The notes beneath the pieces were generated by a model that did not search any database, was not told where the DNA came from, and worked only from the letters and a program-made list of their open reading frames with translations. 64,000 nt of DNA from Hyphomicrobiaceae bacterium UBA7697 (GTDB taxonomy: Bacteria; Pseudomonadota; Alphaproteobacteria; Rhizobiales; Methyloligellaceae). Made by a program: the position numbers and the translations under genes. Positions within the stretch are counted from its first letter, which is position 1. The number at the start of each line of letters is the position of its first letter. The DNA lies in assembly GCA_002482645.1 (NCBI GenBank), contig DLGJ01000008.1, positions 567,253 to 631,252 of the forward strand. Direction: 5' to 3'. Of this stretch, positions 47,178 through 56,500 are shown one piece after another.

Positions 47178-49451
47178 TTGCGCGACTACCAAAGCGATAA
47201 TCGTGGAAAGCTGATCGATTGGCTGAAGATCGATTCCTGGATCGATTCGGGCCTCTATTCCGCGTTGACAGCCTTCCGCGACTGGTGGGGAGCGTATTCG
47301 TCCTTCTTCGGCCGCTTCGAGGTCAAGGGATTCTGGCGCGCTTGCAACGAGTTGGCCTGCGAGGGGCTGACGCTTGGGGTCGGCGGGCTTCTGGTCGTGC
47401 TCACCTTCGCACTGCCGGCCTTCGAGATTGCCCAAGGCAAGATCAATCTGTCGGACGAATTCAGCGTCACGTTCCTCGACCGCTACGGCAACGAGATCGG
47501 CAAACGCGGTCTCCTGCGCGACGATTCGGTGCCGCTCGAGGAGATCCCGGACCACATGATCAAGGCGACACTCGCCACCGAGGATCGCCGCTTCTTCGAC
47601 CACTTCGGCATCGACGTCATGGGTACGATGCGCGCGATGGCCGAAAACGCCCGTGCCGACACGGTGGTGCAAGGCGGTAGCTCGCTCACCCAGCAGCTGG
47701 CCAAGAATATGTTCCTGTCGCCGGAGCGAGCCCTTTCGAGAAAGATCAAGGAGGCGTTCATCGCCATCTATCTCGAAAACCACTACACCAAGCCGGAGAT
47801 CCTCAAGCTCTATTTCGACCGGGCCTATTTGGGCGGCGGATCCTATGGCGTGGAAGCCGCGGCCCAGTATTATTTCGGCAAGTCGATCCGTAACGTCACG
47901 CTGGCGGAATCGGCCATGCTCGCCGGAATGTTCAAGGCGCCGACCCGCTACGCGCCGCATGTCAATCTTGCTGCCTCGCGCGCCCGCGCGAACGAGGTTC
48001 TGAGCAACATGGTGGAAGCCGGCTATCTCAGCGAGGGCCAAGTTTACGGCGCCCGGCTGAACCCGGCGCGGGTCGTCGAGCGCGGGGATTCGAATACGCC
48101 GGACTATTTTCTCGATTGGGCCTTTGAAGAGGTTCAGCGGATCATGGCAGGCCGGCCCAATCGTATCGTCGTCGCCCGGACCACGGTGGATCTCGGTCTT
48201 CAGAAGGCCGCCGACAAGGCCGTCGAGGGCACTCTCGCTCAGTACGGACGGTCCCGCCACTTCAATGCCGGCGCGCTCGTGTCAATGGAAACGAGCGGAG
48301 CCGTACGCGCGATGGTCGGCGGCAAGGACTATGGATCGAGCCAGTTCAACCGAGCGGCCCATGCCTATCGGCAGCCCGGTTCGTCCTTCAAGCCTTATGT
48401 CTATCTCTCGGCGATCCAACACCTCGGCTACACGCCCGACAGAAGGGTCGTGGACGGCTATGTGAGCTGTGGACGTTGGTCGCCGAAGAATTATTCGGGC
48501 GGTTTTCGCGGGGCCATGACAATGCGCACGGCGCTGGCGAAGTCGATCAACACGGTCGCGGTCAAGCTCTCGCTGGAGGTGGACCGCGGGACCGTTCTTG
48601 CCGATCTGGAAAGGATGGGCATCAAGCACTTGAAGAAGACCTGCTCGCTGGCCCTTGGCGATAACGGCATGACACCGTTGGAGCATGTCGGCGGCTTCGC
48701 AGTCTTCGCGGCCGGCGGCATGTCGGTTCGGCCTTACGCCATCGAGGAAATCAGCACAATTCCCGGACAGCTTCTGTACAACCATGACCGGGACGGACAG
48801 AAGCCGAAGCGGATCTTCGATCTCAAGGCCGTCGAACAGCTCAACTCCATGCTGCAGACGGTTGTCGATGCGGGCACGGGGCGCCGCGCTCAGCTCGACT
48901 ATACCAACGCCGCTGGAAAAACCGGAACGAGCTCAAGCTACCGCGATGCCTGGTTCATGGGCTTCACGGGCCAGTACGTCACCGGTGTCTGGTACGGCAA
49001 CGACAACTTCTCTCCGATGGGCCGCGTAACCGGCGGTAGCTTCCCCGCCCAAACCTGGAAGGAGTTCATGGATGCGGCCTATGACAGCGACAACATCGCG
49101 ACAGCGCCGGGCGTGACGCCGCATCCCCGCCAGATCGCGGCGCGGCAACGGCTCGCAGACGTCATGGCGCAGAACACCACGGCCGATCTCCCGGTACCGC
49201 CGCCGGTCGACACCTCCAAGGATATGCCCAAAGCCACGCGCAGTATCATGGGCAATATTGCAACGCTCCTGCAGAACGCACCGGCGGTGAAACCGCGCAA
49301 GGCCGAAAGGCATAGCCGGGCAACTCCGCCCGCGAGCGGCGGATCGCCGGCGAATTTGGCATCGGCCGATGACGGCATGGTGCGGCGCGAGTCGAATTCG
49401 AATCAAGATGCGGGGCTGGCGGCGCGCACGGCCAGCACCGGCCGCCAGTAA
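47178..49451 (+). CDS. Class A penicillin-binding protein (PBP1A-like)
   Basis: 757 residues from a TTG at 47178; no ATG fits upstream. A cytoplasmic tail and one membrane segment (LTLGVGGLLVVLTFALPAF) precede the glycosyltransferase domain (IKATLATEDRRFFDHFGIDV, GGSSLTQQLAKNMFLSPERA). The transpeptidase domain has PGSSFKPYVYL (SxxK, ~402), SIN, and GKTGTSSSYRDAWFMGF (KTG, ~580). It polymerises and cross-links peptidoglycan. The C-terminal ~110 residues are Pro/Ser/Ala-rich and disordered. Intact. Confidence 0.92.
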   Translation: MRDYQSDNRGKLIDWLKIDSWIDSGLYSALTAFRDWWGAYSSFFGRFEVKGFWRACNELACEGLTLGVGGLLVVLTFALPAFEIAQGKINLSDEFSVTFLDRYGNEIGKRGLLRDDSVPLEEIPDHMIKATLATEDRRFFDHFGIDVMGTMRAMAENARADTVVQGGSSLTQQLAKNMFLSPERALSRKIKEAFIAIYLENHYTKPEILKLYFDRAYLGGGSYGVEAAAQYYFGKSIRNVTLAESAMLAGMFKAPTRYAPHVNLAASRARANEVLSNMVEAGYLSEGQVYGARLNPARVVERGDSNTPDYFLDWAFEEVQRIMAGRPNRIVVARTTVDLGLQKAADKAVEGTLAQYGRSRHFNAGALVSMETSGAVRAMVGGKDYGSSQFNRAAHAYRQPGSSFKPYVYLSAIQHLGYTPDRRVVDGYVSCGRWSPKNYSGGFRGAMTMRTALAKSINTVAVKLSLEVDRGTVLADLERMGIKHLKKTCSLALGDNGMTPLEHVGGFAVFAAGGMSVRPYAIEEISTIPGQLLYNHDRDGQKPKRIFDLKAVEQLNSMLQTVVDAGTGRRAQLDYTNAAGKTGTSSSYRDAWFMGFTGQYVTGVWYGNDNFSPMGRVTGGSFPAQTWKEFMDAAYDSDNIATAPGVTPHPRQIAARQRLADVMAQNTTADLPVPPPVDTSKDMPKATRSIMGNIATLLQNAPAVKPRKAERHSRATPPASGGSPANLASADDGMVRRESNSNQDAGLAARTASTGRQ

Positions 49452-49568
49452 GACGCCAGCGTTGCGCCAAAATCGAAAGACGATGCTCGCGTGACAGCTC
49501 TCCCGGACATGCCGCTCTCCGGCACGCAGACACATACCAGCCTTTGGCGCGACGAGGGCGGCACCTCG

Positions 49569-50159
49569 ATGCGCGCGCTCGGCTATTTCATTGGTGCGTT
49601 CGCGGTCGCATTGATCCTCGGCATCGGATCGGCTTGGTACATGATCGAGCGGGGCAGTCTGCTGACGACCACGCGTATCGGACCGTGGAAGAGCTGGCTC
49701 AGCGAGGGCAACCCAAACGCGGACCCCTACACCCGTGCACACCTCGCCCGCAGCGGACGCTTGCCGCTCACCTCGACCGCGGCCCGGTACTTTGCCGCCG
49801 ACACGGATTCAAGCGGCAGTCATTTGAGCGCGTCGTGCGAATACGTCGTCTCGGGAGCCGCCTTGAACGCACGCTGGTGGTCGATCGCGCTCTACGATTC
49901 CTACGGCTCGCTGATCCCCAATCCCTCGCGGCGCTATAGTTTCAACAACGAAGAAGCCGTCCGCCGGTCGGACGGCAGCTACCAGATCCATATTTCGCGA
50001 CAGGCACGACCCGGAAACTGGCTTCCGAGCGGCAAGGACCCGGACCGGAATCTCACGCTGATGCTGCGCGTTTACGGCCTCCGCGACACCGACGCCACCG
50101 GCATCGGCCAAGTTCCAGCGGAAAGCCTTCCAACGATCGAGCGACTGCAATGCGAGTAA
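49569..50159 (+). CDS. DUF1214 domain protein
   Basis: 196 residues from ATG 49569; a GTG at 49491 would extend it by 26 unrelated residues. One N-terminal membrane anchor (LGYFIGAFAVALILGIGSAW), then RSGRLPLTSTAARYFAADTD, YVVSGAALNARWWSIALYDS and GNWLPSGKDPDRNLTLMLRV, the DUF1214 pattern. Paired with the DUF1254 gene that overlaps it by 10 nt. The two families often occur fused or adjacent; biochemical role unknown. Confidence 0.82.
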   Translation: MRALGYFIGAFAVALILGIGSAWYMIERGSLLTTTRIGPWKSWLSEGNPNADPYTRAHLARSGRLPLTSTAARYFAADTDSSGSHLSASCEYVVSGAALNARWWSIALYDSYGSLIPNPSRRYSFNNEEAVRRSDGSYQIHISRQARPGNWLPSGKDPDRNLTLMLRVYGLRDTDATGIGQVPAESLPTIERLQCE

Positions 50160-50758
50160 GGCTCCCGGGACTCTATATCGCTCTTGCGATCGTGCTCGCC
50201 GGCCTAATCCATGTGGTCGCCGTGCTGACCTTGCCGATCCTTGCGCCGCGGGACGCCCACGCGAGATTGGCCGCGCTCGGCCCTGCCAACACGATGATTC
50301 AGTTGCCGCCGGTCTTGCCCGGACAGCAGGTAATGCCGAATATGGCGCCGGACGTCCGATACGCCGTCTGTCTTTTCGACCTCACAGATGGACCGGTGCG
50401 CCTGCGCGCGAAGATTCCCGACGAGCTATGGCTCGTCGCCTTCTACACACCGATCGGCGAAAATTTCTACACGGTGGTCGGCGCGGACATGAAACGTGAC
50501 GTCGTGGATTTGATCGTCACGACAAAGGATCAAACTGTTACCGATGTCGCAGCCGATACCACGGAAGGGCTCGAGGACTTGGTCGTGGTCAATTCACCGG
50601 TCACCAAGGGCATTGCCTTGATCCGCGCACCGCTGGCGGGCCTCAGCCGCGGCAGCGAGGCCGAACGGGCCCTCAAGGCGACCTATTGCGGCGCGCAAGC
50701 AGTGGCACCCGCCGCTACCGCGCCAACGGCTCCGGCCCCTGAGCCTTCAAACCCGTGA
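50150..50758 (+). CDS. DUF1254 domain protein
   Basis: 202 residues. A signal anchor (LYIALAIVLAGLIHVVAVLT) leads to PRDAHARLAALGPANTMIQL and MAPDVRYAVCLFDLTDGPVR, with ELWLVAFYTPIGENFYTVVG, typical of DUF1254. Overlaps the DUF1214 gene, giving translational coupling and probably a complex at the outer face of the inner membrane. The Ala/Pro-rich C-terminus is disordered. Function unknown. Confidence 0.8.
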   Translation: MRVRLPGLYIALAIVLAGLIHVVAVLTLPILAPRDAHARLAALGPANTMIQLPPVLPGQQVMPNMAPDVRYAVCLFDLTDGPVRLRAKIPDELWLVAFYTPIGENFYTVVGADMKRDVVDLIVTTKDQTVTDVAADTTEGLEDLVVVNSPVTKGIALIRAPLAGLSRGSEAERALKATYCGAQAVAPAATAPTAPAPEPSNP

Positions 50759-50944
50759 CGTCGTACGGGCTCCTGGAGAATGTTCGCCGGATGACGGATG
50801 CACCGGGCGCATATCCTCCGCAATGCCGTAACGTTCGATGCGAACCCCGGGAAAGATAATGATTTGGCCAAGGTCTTCGCCGGTCTGCACATCCTTTCGG
50901 ACGGCGTCATGCTTGGTCGCACGGAATTCCAATATGGTCGCCAT
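50747..50944 (-). CDS. Small conserved Hyphomicrobiales protein
   Basis: 65 residues from ATG 50944 with GGAGG upstream. MATILEFRATKHDAVRKDVQ followed by TGEDLGQIIIFPGVRIERYG is a compact conserved core seen in small proteins of this order. Converges on, and overlaps by 12 nt, the DUF1254 gene. TTAACGAAGCCCTAAC at 51031 resembles a CtrA half-site pair (TTAA-N7-TTAA, one mismatch) in its upstream region. Function unknown. Confidence 0.7.
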   Translation of the reverse strand: MATILEFRATKHDAVRKDVQTGEDLGQIIIFPGVRIERYGIAEDMRPVHPSSGEHSPGARTTSRV

Positions 50945-51058
50945 CTCTGGCCTCCATGGCTTGCCTCACGCGATGCGCAAACGAAACCAACGCATAACGC
51001 GCCTTTCCTGAATTAGGCCCCGGTTAAGGTTAACGAAGCCCTAACGGCGCGACCGTGG

Positions 51059-51406
51059 TCAAGCGGCGATCAGCGCATCGCCGAGGAAGTGGCGCCCCTG
51101 CTTGTCCTCGACAGCGATGACCCAAAGGTCTGGATCGAAATCCGCTTGCCGCTCAAGATACGCGTTCAACGTCTCTTCGCTCACGGCCTTGCCTTCGAAG
51201 CACGGCACCCAGAACCGCTCGGACTCAATCTGGTCCAGGCCGGCCGGCGCCGGCCCATAGAGTTGAACCGTGCCGTCGAGCCGGTCGACAGCGATGAAGA
51301 TCGTGCCCGCGTCCGCATGACCGCGGCGGACGACCATGGCGGGCACGGCTTCGACGGCGCAGCGCCGTAGATAGGCACTGACCCAGATCCCACTCTTCAG
51401 GCGCAT
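51059..51406 (-). CDS. DUF1491 family protein
   Basis: 115 residues. MRLKSGIWVSAYLRRCAVEA and HADAGTIFIAVDRLDGTVQL identify DUF1491, a small family confined to alphaproteobacteria; ERQADFDPDLWVIAVEDKQG near the end is typical. No catalytic motif known. Full family length. Followed on the same strand by the small gene at 50747. Confidence 0.85.
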   Translation of the reverse strand: MRLKSGIWVSAYLRRCAVEAVPAMVVRRGHADAGTIFIAVDRLDGTVQLYGPAPAGLDQIESERFWVPCFEGKAVSEETLNAYLERQADFDPDLWVIAVEDKQGRHFLGDALIAA

Positions 51407-51445
51407 CTTGCAGCTTCCTGCTTAGACGGGCGCGTGGGGCGGCCG

Positions 51446-52210
51446 CTATTGGCGGACGGCGGTTTTCGCGAACTGCCGTCCTGTCACGCGCTGGAACTCG
51501 GACAAGAGGTCAGGCGTGATGGTTCCCGTCACGGCCAAGTTGCGGTCACGCTGAAACGCGCTGACCGCTTGCGCCGTGTTCTCGCCCCAGGCACCATCGA
51601 TCGCACCGGGTGCGTAGCCGAGGTCGGCGAGAATTTTCTGCACGCGAAGAACCGTGCCGTGTTCCGCCGCGTTCGTCGCAATGCTGTCCTCGGCTGGCAC
51701 GGAACCCGTGGCCTCGGGCGTGACAACCGAGTCGCCGAGAAGAATCTGTCGCAGGAGCTCGTCGCTCGGAATGCCGGTCACGGCGAGGCCTTCGCGCGTC
51801 TGAAACGCGGCGATGGCATTGCGTGTCTTTTCCGACATCTGGCCGTCGGCCGCGCCGACATCGTAACCGCGCAAGGCGAGTTCGCGTTGGACCGCCCTGA
51901 CGACCAATTGCGATTCGCTGCCAATCGATGCCGAAGCCGGCAAATCGGTAACGACGGGCGCCTGGGCACCTCCGGATTGCGGCGGCATCGCATAGGCCGT
52001 GGCGGTGCCAGGAGGCGTATCGTTGCCGGAACCCGCTTGTTGCGGCTCGACGGCGATGACTTGCGTGGTTGCATAACCGACGGGCGTCGACGGGCTGGCG
52101 TCGGCCATGCCGTGCGGCGGGTGCCCTTGCAGGTAGAGCGCGTTGTAGATGATGGTCGCGGTCAGCGCTAAGAACGCCAGAAAGAAGAGCCGCGCGGTTA
52201 CTACGCCCAT
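51446..52210 (-). CDS. Peptidoglycan-binding protein with two PGBD repeats
   Basis: 254 residues. An N-terminal membrane anchor (ARLFFLAFLALTATIIYNAL), a disordered Pro/Gln linker, then two PG_binding_1 repeats: VQRELALRGYDVGAADGQMS at ~105-160 and VQKILADLGYAPGAIDGAWG at ~190-245, each with the D-G-x-x-G core and following (A-F-Q) helix. It is probably anchored in the inner membrane and touches the cell wall. No enzymatic domain is attached. Confidence 0.85.
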   Translation of the reverse strand: MGVVTARLFFLAFLALTATIIYNALYLQGHPPHGMADASPSTPVGYATTQVIAVEPQQAGSGNDTPPGTATAYAMPPQSGGAQAPVVTDLPASASIGSESQLVVRAVQRELALRGYDVGAADGQMSEKTRNAIAAFQTREGLAVTGIPSDELLRQILLGDSVVTPEATGSVPAEDSIATNAAEHGTVLRVQKILADLGYAPGAIDGAWGENTAQAVSAFQRDRNLAVTGTITPDLLSEFQRVTGRQFAKTAVRQ

Positions 52211-52215
52211 TGTCC

Positions 52216-52265
52216 CCTAAGACTCATGGTTTCCTAAGACTCATGGTCCCCTATGACTCATGCTC
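52216..52265. repeat. 17-bp tandem repeat, three copies
   Basis: CCTAAGACTCATGGTTT, CCTAAGACTCATGGTCC and CCTATGACTCATGCTCG lie in direct order just upstream of the peptidoglycan-binding gene (minus strand start 52210), inside its leader. Confidence 0.85.
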
Positions 52266-52382
52266 GCCCGACAGGGAAGAGCACCATGCCCCTGCCCCGA
52301 CGCATCTTGACGCGCGAAGCTAAAGAGTTGCTAAACACGGCCCAGAACCTTGGCGGCGGCTGTTTTTCGCAAATCCGCGCGC

Positions 52383-54239
52383 CTAAGCAGCCGCGACGGA
52401 CCGCACGGTCGTTTCCGCCGCGACGGAACTCTTGCGCTCCTCGAGCGGAAGCACGATTCGCACGACGGTGCCCTGCCCCAGCGTGCTGGCAAGTTCCAAC
52501 GAACCGCCATGAAGCTGTGCAAGCCCCCGCACGACCGACAAGCCAAGTCCGGCGCCTTCGTAGCTCCTGTCATAGGAACTCGCGGCTTGTACGAACGGAT
52601 TTCCGAGACGCGGCAAATCCTTGTCCGCAATGCCGATGCCATTGTCCGACACCGCCAAGATCATGTTTCCGCCCTCGACCGAAGCCGAGACCTTCACCCA
52701 GCCGCCCGTCTCGGTGAACTTGATCGCGTTCGAGATCACGTTGAGCAGGATCTGCTTGCAAGCCCGCTTGTCCGCCGCGAATTCCGGAAGTCCGTCCGCA
52801 AGTGTGGCGCGAAGGGTAAGGCCCTTCTTCTCGGCCGTGTGCCGCATAACATCGCAGCACGAGTTTACCAGCGCGCCGACGTCGAACGGCTCCTTCACGA
52901 TGGTGAACTTGCCAGCCTCGATCTTCGACATGTCGAGAATGTCGTTGACCACGCCAAGAAGGTGCTGCCCGCTTTCGTGGATCAAGCGCGCATAGTCGCG
53001 ATAGCGCTCCTCGCCGAGCTTGCCGAACAGTTCACGCTCCAGGATCTCGGAAAATCCGATGATCGCATTGAGTGGCGTCCGTAGCTCGTGACTCATGCTC
53101 GCCAGGAACTGGGTCTTCGCCCGGCTCGCACCCTCGGCTTCGCCGCGCGCGCGCAGCAGAATGGCTTCGTGTTCCTTGTGTTGCGTGATGTCGCGCGTGA
53201 CGGCGACCACCCCCGATCTCTCAAGACCGTCCGTCCGCGGCATGGGCCGGCAGCGCATTTCCACCCACGCGTAGTACGCCGACTCGCCGCCGCCGCCGCG
53301 CCGGAGCCGGAATTCGACAGCCATCGGCTCGTTGTCCATGCGGCACCTGTTCAGCGCCGAGAGAAATGCCGGACGGTCGGCCACATGAACGTGCTCGAAG
53401 AGTCCGTCGCCCAGAACCGCCGGCGCCGGACCGCCGAGGAGCTGCTGCGCGGCCCGTGAGGCAAAGACCACACGGCCCCGCCCGTCGTGAAGCGTGATCA
53501 TGTCGTTCACGTTCTCGGCGAGCAGGCGATAGCGCTCCTCTCCGGCCTCAATCGCATGCTCCGACTGCTTGTTGACAAGTTGGATCGCCACCACGAGTCC
53601 GGCGACATAGGCGGTCGCGCTCGCGATCCCGAGAAACGCGAAGGCCGATTCCGACATCGGAAGTGTCAGCGGTATGGGATCGAGCCCGGCGGCACCGGAC
53701 ACTGCGAGAACGGCTAGGCCAGTCCCGGCGGCGCCGGTGGCCCAATAGACACTGCGCCGGTCCGTACTGAGCCCAGCCTCGAGCGGTACGGCGGCCAGCC
53801 AGGGCAGGAGAGCGGACGACAGTCCACCCGTCAGCCATGCGCAATAGGTGACGAGGCCGGCGAAATTCACGGCCGATACCCGGTAGGCAACGGCGAATCG
53901 ACCGGTGCGGGACAGGTAGACTGCGATTGCGATCGGGGACAACAGCCACAGAAATGCAAGAGCACTGAGAAGCGACGGCTTACCGCCAACCACCAGGTAG
54001 ATCGGAAACACGCAAAGCGCGAGCGCACCACCCAAGAGGCGCGAAGCAATGAATGTCCGGTGGCGGGCCAGGGTCAGAGCATCACAATGCGCCGACTCAT
54101 GAACGAGCGAATAAAAATAGGCCGACAACCCGCGAATACTTTCTCGACTCAACACACGTCTTTCGGAGCGGCGGACCGCCGCTGCGTCCCAGGATTCGTC
54201 AATCGGGGCATTATCCCGCACGCCACTTAAGGAAAGCAT
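52383..54239 (-). CDS. divJ: DivJ-like membrane sensor histidine kinase with PAS domain
   Basis: 618 residues from ATG 54239. Five or six membrane segments (~55-235; LLGGALALCVFPIYLVVGG and on), a PAS domain (YRLLAENVNDMITLHDGRGR, ~260-370), then HisKA with SMSHELRTPLNAIIGFSEIL (His near 385) and HATPase_c with N box LLNVISNAIKFTETGG, SDNGIGIADKDLPRLGNPF and GAGLGLSVVRGLAQLHGG. The membrane layout (ARHRTFIASRLLGGALAL) resembles DivJ, the DivK kinase of the alphaproteobacterial cell-cycle circuit. DivJ is an assignment by resemblance; PdhS-type kinases are related. Confidence 0.75.
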   Translation of the reverse strand: MLSLSGVRDNAPIDESWDAAAVRRSERRVLSRESIRGLSAYFYSLVHESAHCDALTLARHRTFIASRLLGGALALCVFPIYLVVGGKPSLLSALAFLWLLSPIAIAVYLSRTGRFAVAYRVSAVNFAGLVTYCAWLTGGLSSALLPWLAAVPLEAGLSTDRRSVYWATGAAGTGLAVLAVSGAAGLDPIPLTLPMSESAFAFLGIASATAYVAGLVVAIQLVNKQSEHAIEAGEERYRLLAENVNDMITLHDGRGRVVFASRAAQQLLGGPAPAVLGDGLFEHVHVADRPAFLSALNRCRMDNEPMAVEFRLRRGGGGESAYYAWVEMRCRPMPRTDGLERSGVVAVTRDITQHKEHEAILLRARGEAEGASRAKTQFLASMSHELRTPLNAIIGFSEILERELFGKLGEERYRDYARLIHESGQHLLGVVNDILDMSKIEAGKFTIVKEPFDVGALVNSCCDVMRHTAEKKGLTLRATLADGLPEFAADKRACKQILLNVISNAIKFTETGGWVKVSASVEGGNMILAVSDNGIGIADKDLPRLGNPFVQAASSYDRSYEGAGLGLSVVRGLAQLHGGSLELASTLGQGTVVRIVLPLEERKSSVAAETTVRSVAAA

Positions 54240-54544
54240 AAAGCGCCTGCAGCAGCGTTCGGCGCCCTTCTCGTAGGACAAGCGCGCACCGCACCGCCAC
54301 ACGCCGCGATTTGAGCTAAATTTTGGGTAAATGGGACTCAAATCGATTCGTAACTATAAACTATTCATTTACAGTAAAATTCCCAGAAAACTCCGAAGGC
54401 AAGACTGAATTTTCGAGTAAAAGTTTATCTGCTTTTGAGAAGGAGCGTTATTTTGTTTCAGCTATAGTCTCATGGTCTGCGGAGCTCGCAGGCAAAATGA
54501 GCGGCAATAAAAACGGGGCCGCCGCCAACAGAGAGGGCAAACAA
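54240..54544. promoter_or_regulatory. AT-rich promoter region of two divergent genes
   Basis: 54310-54470 is markedly AT-rich for this genome (runs such as AACTATAAACTATTCATTTA) and should include the promoters for the kinase and the DUF5330 gene. No operator recognised. An open plus-strand frame from 54323 exists but is unlikely coding before 54545. Confidence 0.45.
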
Positions 54545-54952
54545 ATGATGTTCCTGATCCGATCCGCCTTTTGGCTGGTGGTGCTCATCCTTCTGATTCC
54601 GACGGATGAAGCGCAACAGAAACAGATTTACGGGACGGCGCAGAGCGCGGTGGCTGACATTCGCGGCTTTTGCGACCGGAATCCCAAAACCTGCGCGTCG
54701 AGCCAATACGCGTTCAACGTTCTCGTTCAAAAAGCGCAATACGGCGCTCAAATGATCACGACGTTGGTCGAGGAGCAGGCTGGCAACTTCACCGCGGATC
54801 GGCCCGTTGCAAATGCAATGCCGTCAGCCGGCGCCGCTATGCCGGTCCCTTCTGCTGTGCCTCTCGAGCCGACGCCCTGGGTCCAGAACGGCTCGCAGAA
54901 CACGCTGAACCCAGAAGACCTCGAGGCGGATTGGAGCGGTCCGAACGTTTAG
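54545..54952 (+). CDS. DUF5330 family protein
   Basis: 135 residues from ATG 54545. MMFLIRSAFWLVVLILLIPT is a signal anchor with the family's usual start. RGFCDRNPKTCASSQYAFNV holds two cysteines likely to form a disulfide. The C-terminus is Ala/Pro-rich. DUF5330 proteins are small alphaproteobacterial periplasmic or membrane proteins, role unknown. No ribosome binding site better than GAGAGGGCAAA is seen. Confidence 0.8.
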   Translation: MMFLIRSAFWLVVLILLIPTDEAQQKQIYGTAQSAVADIRGFCDRNPKTCASSQYAFNVLVQKAQYGAQMITTLVEEQAGNFTADRPVANAMPSAGAAMPVPSAVPLEPTPWVQNGSQNTLNPEDLEADWSGPNV

Positions 54953-55174
54953 AGGCTGGAAGCCAAATCCGCAAAGGCGTGGCTCCCGTCCGATCCAGCT
55001 CCGCGCCGAATATGGCCATACATGGCATGGACCAAATTGTCCCTGGTGGTCCCCCGCCTACCAGCAGAGCGCGCAGTTGAGACGGCCTGCCCACTGCCGC
55101 CCGCTGCGCGCTTTTCTGCCGCATTCCGTCCCTGGGCCCTCGCGACTTCTCTCAGGCGGAACTATATTTGGCCC

Positions 55175-55624
55175 ATGGATACCATTACACAGACCGACAT
55201 ACCCCCTTTCCGAGACATCCTCGCCGACTTCGAGCTTCTTGAGGATTGGGAGGACCGCTATCGATACGTCATTGAACTCGGGCGGAAGCTGGAACCGCTG
55301 CCGGACGAGTTCCGGACTCCGGAAACGAAGGTCCAGGGCTGCGTCAGCCAAGTGTGGCTCTCGACCACGATCCATCCCAACGGCGTCCCGCGCCTTACCT
55401 TCATCGGCGACAGCGACGCGCATATCGTCCGAGGGTTGATCGCCATTCTTTTCGCCATCTATTCCGGCAAGACGGCAAAGGAAATCCTGGATATCGACGC
55501 GGTCTCGATATTGGGCGAGTTGCATCTCAACGAGCATCTAACGCCGCAGCGCTCCAACGGCCTCATGGCGATGGTCACGCGGATTCGAAGCGATGCGGAG
55601 GCAACGCGAGCCGGTGCCGGCTAG
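55175..55624 (+). CDS. sufE: SufE family sulfur acceptor
   Basis: 149 residues from ATG 55175. FELLEDWEDRYRYVIELGRK, then TKVQGCVSQVWLSTTIHPNG with the sulfur-accepting Cys56, and SILGELHLNEHLTPQRSNGL match SufE throughout. It takes sulfur from cysteine desulfurase SufS for iron-sulfur cluster assembly. No suf genes are adjacent; in this order stand-alone sufE next to DUF5330 is common. Complete. Confidence 0.92.
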   Translation: MDTITQTDIPPFRDILADFELLEDWEDRYRYVIELGRKLEPLPDEFRTPETKVQGCVSQVWLSTTIHPNGVPRLTFIGDSDAHIVRGLIAILFAIYSGKTAKEILDIDAVSILGELHLNEHLTPQRSNGLMAMVTRIRSDAEATRAGAG

Positions 55625-55633
55625 AACCACATC

Positions 55634-56500
55634 TCACGGCGTACTCGGGTCGTCTGACGCGTCGTCCACATGCGGCCGGTAATCCGCTTCACCCCAGTGA
55701 CGCAGCGCACGCCGCCGGCCCCGTTCTTCGGCAATAAGGCCGTAATGCTTGGCGAGCCGTTTCAAAGCGATCTGTAAGACGACCTTACCGGCCCGCTGGG
55801 GCCAGCCATTCGTCTTCTCCGCCTCTTCGAGCCCTTTCAGCTCACAACAAATATCGACAAGAACACCGGAAACTTCGGGCCCCACGGCGCCGAGCGCTTT
55901 CATAACCCGATCCTTCGCCGCCAGCACATCATCGCGAAGCGCGGCACCGTTCGCGGGGGCGCCCCGCCTCGATCGGTCGAGCGGCGCCAAAGCCGACCAG
56001 TTGGCGGTGATCCGAGGGCTCATACGAGCAAACCAGTAGTCGGCCCGCAGGCGTTCGCCCGCCTCGAACTCGGCCTCCCCGATCAGCGGCTTGCCGCGCC
56101 GGTCCTTCCGGCTTCGTAGCCAGCCGAGCGGACTTTCGCCGTCGTTCAACAAGACGGTCCGCCGCACGCCGTCGACTTCGCGCAAGCCGTGCGTCCGGCG
56201 TTGGTGTTGAGCGCGAAACGGTTCGTTTCCGTCCGCCTCGTTTCTCCGGGCCAGGGCATGACCGGCATCGGTTAAGATCAACCGGTCGCCATCCTGGCGC
56301 AGCAGATCTGCCGCACGGCACGCCTGCACCATCTGGCGGCTAACACAGGTGCGGATACGTGCGGCCTTGGCGGCACCGGCAAGCTTGAAGCCCCCCTCGC
56401 CGTCCTCCACGACGGCCCCACCCTCGGCGAGTTGAGCAAGAAGGCGCCGGAACCCACGCTCGAGACGCGCATGCGCACCTCCCGTGTCGCGACCGCTCAC
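55634..56500 (-). CDS. DUF6456 domain protein
   Basis: 288 residues from a GTG that overlaps the upstream stop (GTGA). ADLLRQDGDRLILTDAGHAL is a winged-helix-like N-terminal part; the C-terminal half (ESPLGWLRSRKDRRGKPLIG, EFEAGERLRADYWFARMSPR, LKRLAKHYGLIAEER) is DUF6456, probably a DNA-binding or phage-repressor-like domain of alphaproteobacteria. Coupled to the DnaA-like HTH gene. Likely a regulator pair. Confidence 0.78.
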   Translation of the reverse strand: MSGRDTGGAHARLERGFRRLLAQLAEGGAVVEDGEGGFKLAGAAKAARIRTCVSRQMVQACRAADLLRQDGDRLILTDAGHALARRNEADGNEPFRAQHQRRTHGLREVDGVRRTVLLNDGESPLGWLRSRKDRRGKPLIGEAEFEAGERLRADYWFARMSPRITANWSALAPLDRSRRGAPANGAALRDDVLAAKDRVMKALGAVGPEVSGVLVDICCELKGLEEAEKTNGWPQRAGKVVLQIALKRLAKHYGLIAEERGRRRALRHWGEADYRPHVDDASDDPSTP